From the NCBI RefSeq assembly GCF_039523235.1, contig NZ_BAAAEX010000010.1: DNA of 64,000 nucleotides; one strand, given 5' to 3'. The notes under the pieces are model-generated. The model was given only the letters and a program-made list of their open reading frames with translations, did no database searches and was not told the DNA's origin. The DNA is from Castellaniella ginsengisoli. Its GTDB lineage: Bacteria > Pseudomonadota > Gammaproteobacteria > Burkholderiales > Burkholderiaceae_B. The translations under genes and the position numbers were made by a program. Positions within the stretch are counted from its first letter, which is position 1; each line of letters opens with the position of its first letter. Below, one piece after another: positions 7,365 to 15,601 of this stretch.

Positions 7365-8923
7365 CGTTTTTGCGATTGGCCTACATCCTGTGGATCAGCC
7401 TGCGCTACCGGCTCGACGAGCTGGTGTTGTCCGGCATCCAGCACCCCTGGGCGCATGCGCTGCTGAAAATCGTCTGCCTGGGGCGCCGTCCGCGCCGTGC
7501 GCGCGGCGAACGCCTGCGCCTGGCGCTGGAAACCCTGGGGCCGATCTACGTCAAGTTCGGCCAGGTCCTGTCCACGCGCCGCGACCTGGTGCCCCAGGAC
7601 ATTGCCGACGAACTGGCCCGGCTCCAGGATCGGGTGCCGCCGTTCCCGTCCGACCAGGCGGCCGACATCATCCGCGAATTTCTGGGCGACACCCCGCAGA
7701 ATCTGTTTGCCGCGTTCGAGCGCGACCCCGTGGCTTCCGCATCCATCGCACAGGTGCATTTCGCCGTGCTGCACGATGGCCGGGAGGTGGCCGTCAAGGT
7801 GCTTCGCCCGGGGATGCGCGAGGCCATCGAGCGCGACCTGACCCTGTTGCGGGCCTTGGCGGGCCTGGTCGAACGCCTGGCGCCCGACGGGCGGCGGCTC
7901 AAGCCGCGCGAGGTGGTGGCGGAATTCGACAAATACCTGCACGATGAGCTGGACTTGATCCGCGAAGCGGCGAACTGCAGCCAGTTGAGGCGCAATTTCG
8001 GTCCCGATACCGGCCGCGCCCACCTGCTGCGCGTGCCCGAGGTCGTCTGGGAATACTGCGCCAGCCAGGTCTTCACCATGGAACGCATGCGCGGCGTGCC
8101 GGTCAGCCAGGTCGGGCGCTTGCGCGCGCTGGGCGTGGACATCCCGCTGCTGGCCCGCCAGGGGGTCGAGATCTTCTTCATGCAGGTGTTCACGGACGGC
8201 TTCTTCCATGCCGACATGCACCCGGGCAATATCTACGTGTCCGACGATCCGGAATCCCTGGGGCGCTACATCGCGCTGGATTTCGGCATCGTCGGCTCCT
8301 TGTCCGAGTTCGACAAGAACTACCTGGCGCAAAACTTCCTCGCCTTCTTCCGGCGCGACTATCGTCGGGTCGCCCAGTTGCACATCGAATCGGGCTGGGT
8401 GCCGCCGACGACGCGCGAAGAAGAACTCGAGGGCGCCGTGCGCGCCGTCTGCGAACCCTATTTCGACCGGCCGCTTTCGGAGATCTCCCTGGGGCAGGTG
8501 CTGCTGCGATTGTTCCAGACCTCCCGGCGCTTCAACGTGGAAATCCAGCCTCAACTGGTCCTGCTGCAGAAAACCCTGCTCAACGTCGAGGGCATGGGGC
8601 GCGAACTGGATCCGAACCTGGACCTGTGGCAGACGGCCAAGCCTTTCCTTGAAAAATGGATGCACCAGCGCGTGGGCCTGCGCGGCTTGCGCCAGCGCCT
8701 GGACCAGGAAGCCAGCCAGTGGGCGCAGATCCTGCCGCAGATCCCCCGCCTGGCCTACGCCCGGCTGAACCATCCCGATGCCGGGCCGGCCATGCGGGCC
8801 GAGCTCGAGCGGCTGCGCCGCGCCCAGGACCGCTCCAATCGTTTGCTGGCCGTGCTGTGCGGCATCCTGGCGGTCGGCCTGGGGGTGGCGGTCTGGGCAC
8901 TGACGCATGGAGGCGGTCTCTGA
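7358..8923 (+). CDS. ubiB: Ubiquinone biosynthesis regulatory kinase-like protein UbiB
   Basis: ABC1/ADCK/UbiB-family atypical kinase or ATPase needed for ubiquinone synthesis, membrane-bound. The 521-residue product carries the invariant KFGQ motif (K66-Q69), the VAVKVLRPG lysine strand, the catalytic HADMHPGN loop, the metal-binding LDFG motif, and a C-terminal hydrophobic stretch (about 495-515). Length is close to E. coli UbiB (546). The ATG at 7358 overlaps ubiJ by 7 bp, and the TGA overlaps the rfaE2 ATG by one base, so ubiJ-ubiB-rfaE2 read as one coupled unit. Confidence 0.95.
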   Translation: MLTFLRLAYILWISLRYRLDELVLSGIQHPWAHALLKIVCLGRRPRRARGERLRLALETLGPIYVKFGQVLSTRRDLVPQDIADELARLQDRVPPFPSDQAADIIREFLGDTPQNLFAAFERDPVASASIAQVHFAVLHDGREVAVKVLRPGMREAIERDLTLLRALAGLVERLAPDGRRLKPREVVAEFDKYLHDELDLIREAANCSQLRRNFGPDTGRAHLLRVPEVVWEYCASQVFTMERMRGVPVSQVGRLRALGVDIPLLARQGVEIFFMQVFTDGFFHADMHPGNIYVSDDPESLGRYIALDFGIVGSLSEFDKNYLAQNFLAFFRRDYRRVAQLHIESGWVPPTTREEELEGAVRAVCEPYFDRPLSEISLGQVLLRLFQTSRRFNVEIQPQLVLLQKTLLNVEGMGRELDPNLDLWQTAKPFLEKWMHQRVGLRGLRQRLDQEASQWAQILPQIPRLAYARLNHPDAGPAMRAELERLRRAQDRSNRLLAVLCGILAVGLGVAVWALTHGGGL

Positions 8924-9408
8924 TGGCGGCCGCCCGCTTCGAGGCCAAGATCCTCGACCGCGCAGCCTGCGAACACGCGGTGCGCGATGGCCGTTTTCCG
9001 CGTCCGCTGGTATTCACCAACGGAGTGTTCGACATCCTGCATCGCGGGCACGTCACCTATCTGGACCAAGCCGCCCGGCTGGGGGCTTCGCTGATCGTGG
9101 GGGTGAATACGGACGCCTCCGTGCGACGCCTGGGCAAGGGCGATGACCGGCCCCTGAACGGCCAGGACGACCGGGCCGCCCTGCTTGCCGCGCTGGCCTG
9201 TGTGGATGGAGTGGTGCTGTTTGCCGAGGATACGCCGCTGGAACTGATCCAGGCGCTGCGCCCCGACGTGATCGTCAAGGGCGGCGACTACGACATGGAT
9301 GCGCTGCCTGAAACCGCCGTGGTGCGCGGCTGGGGCGGGCGGGCCGTGGCGATTCCGTTCGAGCACCAGCGCTCGACCACCGCGCTGCTGCGCAAGATCC
9401 GCGCCTGA
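8923..9408 (+). CDS. rfaE2: D-glycero-beta-D-manno-heptose 1-phosphate adenylyltransferase
   Basis: Activates heptose-1-phosphate with ATP to ADP-heptose for the LPS inner core. The 161-residue product is a stand-alone version of the C-terminal half of HldE. It has the nucleotidyltransferase motif TNGVFDILHRGH (HxGH), the VGVNTDASVRRLG region, VIVKGGDY and the closing STTALLRKIR. No RfaE1-type kinase gene lies in the window. The start codon shares one base with the ubiB stop (TGATG). Confidence 0.93.
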   Translation: MAAARFEAKILDRAACEHAVRDGRFPRPLVFTNGVFDILHRGHVTYLDQAARLGASLIVGVNTDASVRRLGKGDDRPLNGQDDRAALLAALACVDGVVLFAEDTPLELIQALRPDVIVKGGDYDMDALPETAVVRGWGGRAVAIPFEHQRSTTALLRKIRA

Positions 9409-9415
9409 TCCCGCC

Positions 9416-10096
9416 TCAGAACTTGAACCGCGACCGCGCCGTGCCGCGCAGGGGCTTGGTGTAGGTGTCGAAGATCGACACGGTGTCGAAGTTTGCCGCG
9501 CTGGTGCGCGTGATGCGGCACACCGTCATGATGGGATTGTGGCCGACGATGGCGACCAGGCGGCCGCCCACGGCCAACTGGTACTTGAGGGCGTCGGGCA
9601 CCGAGGGCACGGAGCCGGTGATCAGGATGGCGTCGTATTCCGCCGTGCCCCAGCCGGCATGTGCATCGCCTGTTTCCAGGGCGACGTTGGTGATCTGGGC
9701 GCGGGCGAGATTGGCCTGGGCGAAGGCCGTCAGGCGGCTTTCGAGCTCGATGCTGGTGACCTGCTGGCACAGCCGCGACAGCAAGGCGGCCTGGTAGCCC
9801 GAACCCGTGCCGATTTCCAGCACGCAATCCGTGGGCTGGAGCTGAAGCTCTTCGGCCAGCTTGGCCTCGACCTTGGGGGACAGCATGGTTTCACGCGTAT
9901 CGACGCCATCGATCACCAGCGGCAATTCGGTATCCGCGAAAGCCAGGGCGCGCAGTTGCGGCGGGACGAAGCGTTCGCGGGGCACGTCGAAGACGGCCTG
10001 CAGCACGCGCTCATCCTGGACGTTCCAGGGGCGGATTTGCTGCTCGACCATATTGAAGCGGGCACGATCGGCGTCGGTGATGTCGTTGACGTTCAT
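9416..10096 (-). CDS. Protein-L-isoaspartate O-methyltransferase family protein
   Basis: 226-residue class I SAM methyltransferase of the PCMT family, which repairs isoaspartyl residues in aged proteins. It has the family N-terminus FNMVEQQIRPW, RERFVPP, and motif I VLEIGTGSGYQAALL. The C-terminal part is more divergent than in true Pcm, so the substrate is uncertain; this betaproteobacterial branch is often found near outer-membrane efflux genes. The ATG at 10096 gives the usual MNVND start; an in-frame GTG at 10111 is possible. It converges on rfaE2 with 7 bp between stops. Confidence 0.82.
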   Translation of the reverse strand: MNVNDITDADRARFNMVEQQIRPWNVQDERVLQAVFDVPRERFVPPQLRALAFADTELPLVIDGVDTRETMLSPKVEAKLAEELQLQPTDCVLEIGTGSGYQAALLSRLCQQVTSIELESRLTAFAQANLARAQITNVALETGDAHAGWGTAEYDAILITGSVPSVPDALKYQLAVGGRLVAIVGHNPIMTVCRITRTSAANFDTVSIFDTYTKPLRGTARSRFKF

Positions 10097-10171
10097 GTCG
10101 CGTAGGGGCACCTAGGGGTTGATCCGAGTCCGATTATAGGCCAGCCGTCCGCTTGATGGGCTTGAGCGGGA

Positions 10172-10996
10172 TCAGTCCTGCGGGTCGGGCCAGAGGGCGT
10201 GGAAATGATGCACCGGCCCATGGCCGGAGCCGACTTGCAGCCGGTCGGCGGCGGCGATGGCGCGTTCCAGCCAGGCCTTGGCATGCCGGGCGGCCTCGGG
10301 CACGCCCGGGGCGCGCGGCAGCAGGGCGGCCAGCGCCGCCGACAGCGTGCAGCCGGTGCCGTGGGTATTGCGCGTGTCGATGCGCTGCCCCGGCAATTCG
10401 ATCAGCCGGTCGCCGTCGTGCAGCAGATCGATGGTGTCGCGGCCAGGCAGATGGCCGCCCTTCAGGAAGACCCAGCGCTCGCCGTCGTCGGCCAGCAGCC
10501 GGCGCAGGCGTTCGGCGACGCGGCGCATGTCTTTCAGGTTGTCGACCGGGCTTTGTCCCAGCAGTACGCCGGCTTCCGGCAGATTGGGGGTGATGATGGT
10601 GGACAGCGGGATCAGGCCCTCGCGCAGCGCATCCACGGCCTGGCGCTCGAGCAGGTGGTCGCCGCTCTTGGCGACCATCACGGGGTCCAGCACCAGGTGC
10701 GCCGGCCGCCAGTGGGCCAGCCGGTCGGCCACGACGCGGGTCACGCCCGCCTGGCCCAGCATGCCGATCTTCACGGCGTCCACGCGCACGTCGGCGAACA
10801 GCGTGTCGATCTGAGAGGCGACGAAATCCGGCGGCACCGGAGAAATGCCGGTGACCGCCTGGGTATTCTGCGCGGTCAGTGCGGCGACCACGGCCATGCC
10901 GTAGGCGCCCAGCGCGCTCATGGTCTTGACGTCGGCCAGGACGCCGGCTCCGCCCGAAGGGTCCACGCCGGCAATCGACAAAGTATTGGGAATCAT
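10172..10996 (-). CDS. thiD: Bifunctional hydroxymethylpyrimidine kinase / phosphomethylpyrimidine kinase
   Basis: Phosphorylates HMP and HMP-phosphate to HMP-pyrophosphate for thiamine synthesis. The 274-residue ribokinase-fold protein has the N-terminal SIAGVDPSGGAG motif, VDAVKIGMLG, LDPVMVAKSG, LTPNLPEA-like ITPNLPEAG, and the anion-hole motif NTHGTGCTLSAA. A GGAG about 8 bp upstream supports the ATG at 10996. It follows thiG on the same strand after 61 bp and is probably co-transcribed with it. Confidence 0.94.
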   Translation of the reverse strand: MIPNTLSIAGVDPSGGAGVLADVKTMSALGAYGMAVVAALTAQNTQAVTGISPVPPDFVASQIDTLFADVRVDAVKIGMLGQAGVTRVVADRLAHWRPAHLVLDPVMVAKSGDHLLERQAVDALREGLIPLSTIITPNLPEAGVLLGQSPVDNLKDMRRVAERLRRLLADDGERWVFLKGGHLPGRDTIDLLHDGDRLIELPGQRIDTRNTHGTGCTLSAALAALLPRAPGVPEAARHAKAWLERAIAAADRLQVGSGHGPVHHFHALWPDPQD

Positions 10997-11057
10997 CGCA
11001 GGCTCCGAGTGAATAGGAGATCGCCGGGGCTGAACGCCCCGGCCTGTGCGGTTGGAA

Positions 11058-11861
11058 TCAGGCCGCCCGGGTCGAGGGCAGCAGGCCTTCGGCGGGCGAG
11101 CTGGGGTCGGCGTCGTAGTACTTGCGCTTGATGCGGCCGGCCAGATAGGCCTCGCGGCCGGCTTCCACCCCCAGGCGCATGGCGCGCGCCATGCGGATCG
11201 GGTCGCGCGCACCGGCGATGGCGGTGTTCATCAGGATCGCATCGCAGCCCAGCTCCATGGCGATGGCGGCGTCCGAGGCGGTGCCCACGCCGGCGTCGAC
11301 CAGCACGGGGACGCGGGCCTGGTCGATGATCAGGCGCAGGTTCCAGGGGTTGACGATGCCCATGCCCGAGCCGATCAAGGAGGCCAGCGGCATGACCGCC
11401 GCCACGCCGATGTCTTCGAGCATGCGGCATTGGATCGGGTCGTCGCTGCAGTACACCATGACCTGGAAGCCGTCAGCCACCAGGGTGCGGGCGGCGGCCA
11501 GGGTTTCGGGCATGTTGGGGAACAGATTGCCGGCATCGCCCAGGACTTCGAGCTTGACCAGGTTGTGGCCGTCCAGCAGTTCGCGCGCCAGGCGCAGCGT
11601 GCGCACGGCGTCGTCGGCCGTGTAGCAGCCGGCCGTGTTGGGCAGAATGGTATAGCGGTCCGGGGACAGGAAATCCAGCAGATTGGGTTCGCCCGGGTTC
11701 TGGCCGATATTGGTGCGGCGGATGGCGACGGTGACGATTTCCGTGCCGCTGGCTTCGATGGCCTCGCGGGTCTGCTCGAAATCGCGGTATTTGCCGGTGC
11801 CGACCAGCAAGCGTGAGTGGAAGACGCGGTCGGCGATGGTGAGGGTATCTGGGGTGGTCAT
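11058..11861 (-). CDS. thiG: Thiazole synthase
   Basis: Forms the thiazole phosphate ring from deoxyxylulose phosphate, dehydroglycine and ThiS-thiocarboxylate. The 267-residue TIM-barrel protein shows SRLLVGTGKYRDF, the IRRTN strand, LPNTAGCYTADDAV, VKLEVLGD (catalytic lysine), GSGMGI and VLVDAGVGTASDAA. The usual sulfur-carrier gene thiS is not beside it; the 116 bp upstream contain no ThiS-like frame, so ThiS must be encoded elsewhere. Operon with thiD. Confidence 0.95.
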   Translation of the reverse strand: MTTPDTLTIADRVFHSRLLVGTGKYRDFEQTREAIEASGTEIVTVAIRRTNIGQNPGEPNLLDFLSPDRYTILPNTAGCYTADDAVRTLRLARELLDGHNLVKLEVLGDAGNLFPNMPETLAAARTLVADGFQVMVYCSDDPIQCRMLEDIGVAAVMPLASLIGSGMGIVNPWNLRLIIDQARVPVLVDAGVGTASDAAIAMELGCDAILMNTAIAGARDPIRMARAMRLGVEAGREAYLAGRIKRKYYDADPSSPAEGLLPSTRAA

Positions 11862-11977
11862 GGTGGCAAGGATCGAAGCTGGGCGAATGGATCGGGCCGC
11901 CGTGGAGCGCGGCGGCCCATGTCGCAAGGATAATCCATTTGGCGGACCGGGGGCGGGCGGCGCCCCGGCCCGGATGC

Positions 11978-13327
11978 TCAGTGCAGGATGATGCCGCCGC
12001 CTTCTTCGACCTGCTGGTCGGATCCGGCCGCTTTCTTGCGGACGGGTTTCTTGGCCGCGGGTTTGGCTGCGGGAGCGGGCGCCTGCAGACGCGCAACCGA
12101 GCCCCGCGGGATGGCGTCCGCGCTGCCGCTGACGACGTCACCGTAGGCGATCTTGGCCTGGACGGTGCCGATCCGGATCGTGGCGACGCGCTCTTCGGCG
12201 GCGCCTAGCTGCTCGCCGGTGTCGGGGTCGATCAGCGCCTCGCCTTGCGCGTAGATGTCGTAGGTCTGGCCGCTCGCGGCCAGGCCCTGGCCCCGGTTGA
12301 TGATGACCCGGCCGTTGGTCACGGCGACGACCTTGGGCGGGCTGACGACCTCGGAGATGTCGCCGATGATCTTGTCCAGAAAGCCGTCCAGGGCGGCGCT
12401 GAGCCTGTTGCCGCTGGAACTGAAGCGGCTGGAATCGGACCAGCGCACGGCGCGGGTGGCCGATTCGACCAGGGTGTAGCGCACGGAGGCGCGGGTCGAG
12501 GTCGAGACCTCGCGGTTGGTTTCTCCCGTCAGGTCGATGAATTCTTCCTTGACCTGGGTGGACACGCCCGCCTGGGTGAGGTTGACGATCAGCATGAAAT
12601 CGGCGCCCAGGGCCTGGCCGAGCTTGCCGCGCTGCTCGTCGGAAGCCTGGCCGCTTTCGAGCAGACTCATTTCCTGGCTGATGGCATCGTCGTTGTTGCG
12701 GTCCAGCACAGTGAAGCGGCCGCTCTTGACGAGCTTGTCGGTCAGCGCCTGGCGCAGCCGGTCGGCATTCGCGCTCTTGCGCAGACGACCGGTGGCGACG
12801 ACGACGATACTGTCGCGCTTGGCCTGGGGCGCTTTGGACTTGAACTCGATCTTTTCGACCGTGACCTCCAGATCGACCTCGCAGCCCTTGTTTTCGCAGG
12901 CTTGCCTGATGACCTTGTAGCCCTTGACCTTGCCCTGGCTGGTGACGCGGTTCTCGCTGCCGATGCCCGCCTCGATCGTGGTGCGCGACGCGCCCTCGCC
13001 CTCGATGTGGGCGCTGCCGCTGGCGGTCTTGGCCGCCCCCTTGCCGGGGGATTGGAGTTTGCCCTCCGTGCTCAGGCTGCTGTAGCCGGAAGTGATCTCG
13101 CCTTCTCCGGACTCTTTGATCGAGAGCGTGGCCTTGGGGCCGGCCGACCGGGTGGCGACGCGCGCGCCGGTCACTTGGCGCACGGCGTCGCCCAGGGCGG
13201 ACTCAACGGCCTGTTCGTATGTATCGCCGTAGCCGTGGGCCTGGACGACGACTTCTTCGGCCTGTTGCGCCTGGACTGCGAACGGCCAGGCCAGCGTCAG
13301 GCACACGGTCAGTAGAAAGGTCTTCAT
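11978..13327 (-). CDS. CsgG-like secreted envelope protein (third gene of the COG3014/LpoB-like cluster)
   Basis: 449-residue protein with a Sec signal peptide (about 1-21, ending VQAQ) but no lipobox. The central part (about 165-330) resembles CsgG/HfaB-type periplasmic domains: VVATGRLRKS, then KLVKSGRFTVLDRN, ALGADFMLIVNLTQ. The N-terminal half has a conserved-looking cysteine pair (CENKGC) and the GYGDTYEQAVESALGDAV pattern seen in LPP20/FlgP-like proteins. The C-terminal tail is Ala/Pro/Lys-rich. No function is known to me for this family. It lies 6 bp downstream of the LpoB-like gene, clearly in one operon. Confidence 0.75.
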   Translation of the reverse strand: MKTFLLTVCLTLAWPFAVQAQQAEEVVVQAHGYGDTYEQAVESALGDAVRQVTGARVATRSAGPKATLSIKESGEGEITSGYSSLSTEGKLQSPGKGAAKTASGSAHIEGEGASRTTIEAGIGSENRVTSQGKVKGYKVIRQACENKGCEVDLEVTVEKIEFKSKAPQAKRDSIVVVATGRLRKSANADRLRQALTDKLVKSGRFTVLDRNNDDAISQEMSLLESGQASDEQRGKLGQALGADFMLIVNLTQAGVSTQVKEEFIDLTGETNREVSTSTRASVRYTLVESATRAVRWSDSSRFSSSGNRLSAALDGFLDKIIGDISEVVSPPKVVAVTNGRVIINRGQGLAASGQTYDIYAQGEALIDPDTGEQLGAAEERVATIRIGTVQAKIAYGDVVSGSADAIPRGSVARLQAPAPAAKPAAKKPVRKKAAGSDQQVEEGGGIILH

Positions 13328-13333
13328 CGCGGC

Positions 13334-13948
13334 TTACCAACTGACGGTCCGGTTGTCCCCGCGCTTCACGATGGGGTATTCGCCTTCCCAGTAGGCCAGG
13401 CCATCGTCCAGATTGGTCATGGTCAGTTGGAAGTAGTAATCGACCTGCTGCGTGCGGCTGCTGACGCGGTTGTTGCGCTGGATGATCTTGCCCGAGAGCG
13501 AGAAATCGGGGGCGATCACGCGGCCGTTCTTCTTGACGGTGCGCTGGTTGATCATCTTCGAGGATTTCAGTTGACGGGACTTGGCCGTCATTGCGTCTTC
13601 GGGGCCGTTCAGGCCGACGGCCGTGGTGACGATGAAGCGGCCGGAATTCAGCATGCTGATGCGGATCTTCTTGGTCAACTGGTCGGTGTCGATGCGTTGC
13701 GCGGTGTCGTTGACGATGTTGGAGACCGTCAGCACGTAGCGTGCGCCCTGGTTGGACTTGGGATGCACCATCAGCGGAGACGCCAGCATCTGGTTGACCA
13801 GTTCGGTGGCGGCGTTTTCGAAATCCTTGTAATCCAGACCCATCACGGCGACCTTGTCGTTTTTCATGTCGACGTAATGGGTGGGAGTGGCGCAGCCGGC
13901 CAGGGCCAGGCAAAGCGCGGAGACGGAGAGCAGGGCGCGAGTGTTCAC
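13334..13948 (-). CDS. LpoB-like (penicillin-binding protein activator) outer-membrane lipoprotein
   Basis: 204-residue lipoprotein with lipobox LALAGC near residue 19. The mature part resembles LpoB, the outer-membrane activator of PBP1b: an N-terminal KVAVMGLDYKDFENAA, KKIRISMLNSGRF, and the closing DYYFQLTMTNLDDGLAYWEGE. The GTG at 13948 is chosen because AGAGG lies 7 bp before it and it gives a compact lipoprotein signal; an ATG at 13966 would put that Shine-Dalgarno inside the gene. Middle gene of the three-gene envelope cluster, 40 bp after the COG3014-type gene. Whether it activates a PBP here is not shown by the sequence. Confidence 0.82.
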   Translation of the reverse strand: MNTRALLSVSALCLALAGCATPTHYVDMKNDKVAVMGLDYKDFENAATELVNQMLASPLMVHPKSNQGARYVLTVSNIVNDTAQRIDTDQLTKKIRISMLNSGRFIVTTAVGLNGPEDAMTAKSRQLKSSKMINQRTVKKNGRVIAPDFSLSGKIIQRNNRVSSRTQQVDYYFQLTMTNLDDGLAYWEGEYPIVKRGDNRTVSW

Positions 13949-13988
13949 GGATGTACCTCTGGGCATGATGAATGGAAGGGCGTGTCGT

Positions 13989-15338
13989 TCATTTCGAAGC
14001 CAGGATCTGGATGCTGGGCGCCGCCGCCGCATTGAGCGCGCGCACGTAGACGACGACCGGGGCTTTCTGCCCGGGCAGCGGCACTTCGATGTCGGCCTCG
14101 GTGCCGGGCAGTGTCAGCGTCAGGACGTTGTCCTTCGGATAGGGCACCTGCATCAGATGGAAGTCGTGCGGCAGCGTGATCCAGCCGCGCAGGTCGGCCT
14201 GGGTGGATGCCGCCTGGGCGACGGCGGCCGCCAGCCCCAGCCAGGGATTCTGGTCGTTGAGCTGCTTTTGCAACACGGTCTTGGCGGTTGCGCGGATGAT
14301 CTCGCGCACCAGGATCGCATTGAAACGTGTCTTGAACTCGCCCTTGATGATGGTGTCCATGTTGGCCAGGGGCTGGCTTTTCTGGCGGCCCACGGCGATG
14401 TGCGGGTAGGCCGGGACGCCGTCTTCCATGATGGGCAGCGCGATGCCGGTGTAGTGCAGGGCGCCCGTCACCAGGAACAGCGGCAGGTCGATGCGCAACT
14501 CGCGCTTCGAGGCGGCCAGGCCGTTTTCGAACAGCACCCATACGGCAGGCTTCAGCGTCTTGGGCCTGCGCGCCGAGGCCAGGTCCGCCTTGACCTGGGC
14601 GTGATTGGTGAGCGCGAAGGCGCGCTCCAGGCTGGTTTTGGCCTTGTCGTAGTCGGCCTTGCCTTCGCCGTTGAGCAGGAAGTACAGGCCGTGCAGGTAC
14701 AGCGCGGCCGGGTTGATGTAGCCGGCGTAGGGCGTCCATTGGCTGACGTCCACGCCGGCCTTTTCGAACGCCGCATCCGAACCGGCCAGGCTGCGGTTGA
14801 CCAGGTCGGCGTTGTCGCCGGTTTCGACTTCGTCACGCTGCTTGGCGATTTCGGCCTCGAAGTGCTCTGCGGCGCGACGCTGGCGGTCGTCGACGCGGTT
14901 CCATTCGACCCGGGCGTTGGCGTAGTCGCCCTGCTGCCAGAAGTTCAGCGCCTTGTAGGTGTTCAGCATCACCGTGTCGTATACGTTGGGCGAATACGGC
15001 AGAGCGTTGTCGTTGGTCAGGACGGCGGCGACCTGCTGGCCGCCGCTGGCCACCACGTTGCGCGTGTCGTCGTCCTTCATCAGCGCTTCGGCGCCGTCGA
15101 GCATGCGGGTCGAACGTTCGCTGAGCGTGTTGTAGCGCAGCAGCGTGCCGGCCTCAAGCGCCCAGAGCAGGTCTTCGGGCTGGTCTTCCTTGTTCAGGTC
15201 GGATTCCGTGACGGCACGTTCGGTGGCGGCGGGGATGTTGCCCGCCTGGAGTTCGAGTTTGAAGTTCCGCGTGGATTCCGGCGTGGCGCAGCCCGCCAGA
15301 ACGGCGGCGGATATGCAGGTGATGAGTAGCCGCCTCAT
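13989..15338 (-). CDS. COG3014-type lipoprotein
   Basis: 449-residue predicted lipoprotein (MRRLLITCISAAVLAGC, Cys17) with a largely helical, TPR-like N-terminal half (LLWALEAGTLLRY, NTYKALNFWQQGDYANARVEWNR) and a C-terminal domain rich in beta strands. It matches my recollection of the COG3014 family of uncharacterised envelope proteins, which commonly sits beside LpoB-like and CsgG/LPP20-like genes. First gene of the cluster. The only AT-rich stretch of this region (15400-15520) lies upstream and probably holds its promoter. Confidence 0.78.
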   Translation of the reverse strand: MRRLLITCISAAVLAGCATPESTRNFKLELQAGNIPAATERAVTESDLNKEDQPEDLLWALEAGTLLRYNTLSERSTRMLDGAEALMKDDDTRNVVASGGQQVAAVLTNDNALPYSPNVYDTVMLNTYKALNFWQQGDYANARVEWNRVDDRQRRAAEHFEAEIAKQRDEVETGDNADLVNRSLAGSDAAFEKAGVDVSQWTPYAGYINPAALYLHGLYFLLNGEGKADYDKAKTSLERAFALTNHAQVKADLASARRPKTLKPAVWVLFENGLAASKRELRIDLPLFLVTGALHYTGIALPIMEDGVPAYPHIAVGRQKSQPLANMDTIIKGEFKTRFNAILVREIIRATAKTVLQKQLNDQNPWLGLAAAVAQAASTQADLRGWITLPHDFHLMQVPYPKDNVLTLTLPGTEADIEVPLPGQKAPVVVYVRALNAAAAPSIQILASK

Positions 15339-15422
15339 GTGCGTTGTCCCCTGGAGTGATTGGTTTTTTATTGATTGGATTTTGTGCGGCTTGCGGATCG
15401 AGCTCCCCGTGCCGGATCGGCA

Positions 15423-15451
15423 ATTGTCACATAATGTTTTTGAATAAACAA
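15423..15451 (-). promoter_or_regulatory. Candidate promoter of the COG3014/LpoB-like/CsgG-like operon
   Basis: Within the 263-bp gap between the COG3014-type gene and btuF, bases 15400-15520 are strikingly A/T-rich against a G+C-rich background. On the minus strand TTGTTT (15446-15451) and GACAAT (15423-15428) are spaced by 17 bp, about 80 bp before the start codon. Matches to consensus are only moderate. I see no gene in the gap. Confidence 0.3.
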
Positions 15452-15601
15452 TAGATGTTTCCGTTGTTAGATAATGTATTCAATCAACTTATTTTTATAT
15501 AAATCGTCGGCTTCTGAGGGGAAAGTGGCGTCTTCCTGGGTGATTCCCAGGATGGGTGGTGTGACGCATGCGGCGCGCGCCTCGCCGGGCCGGAACGGGT
15601 C

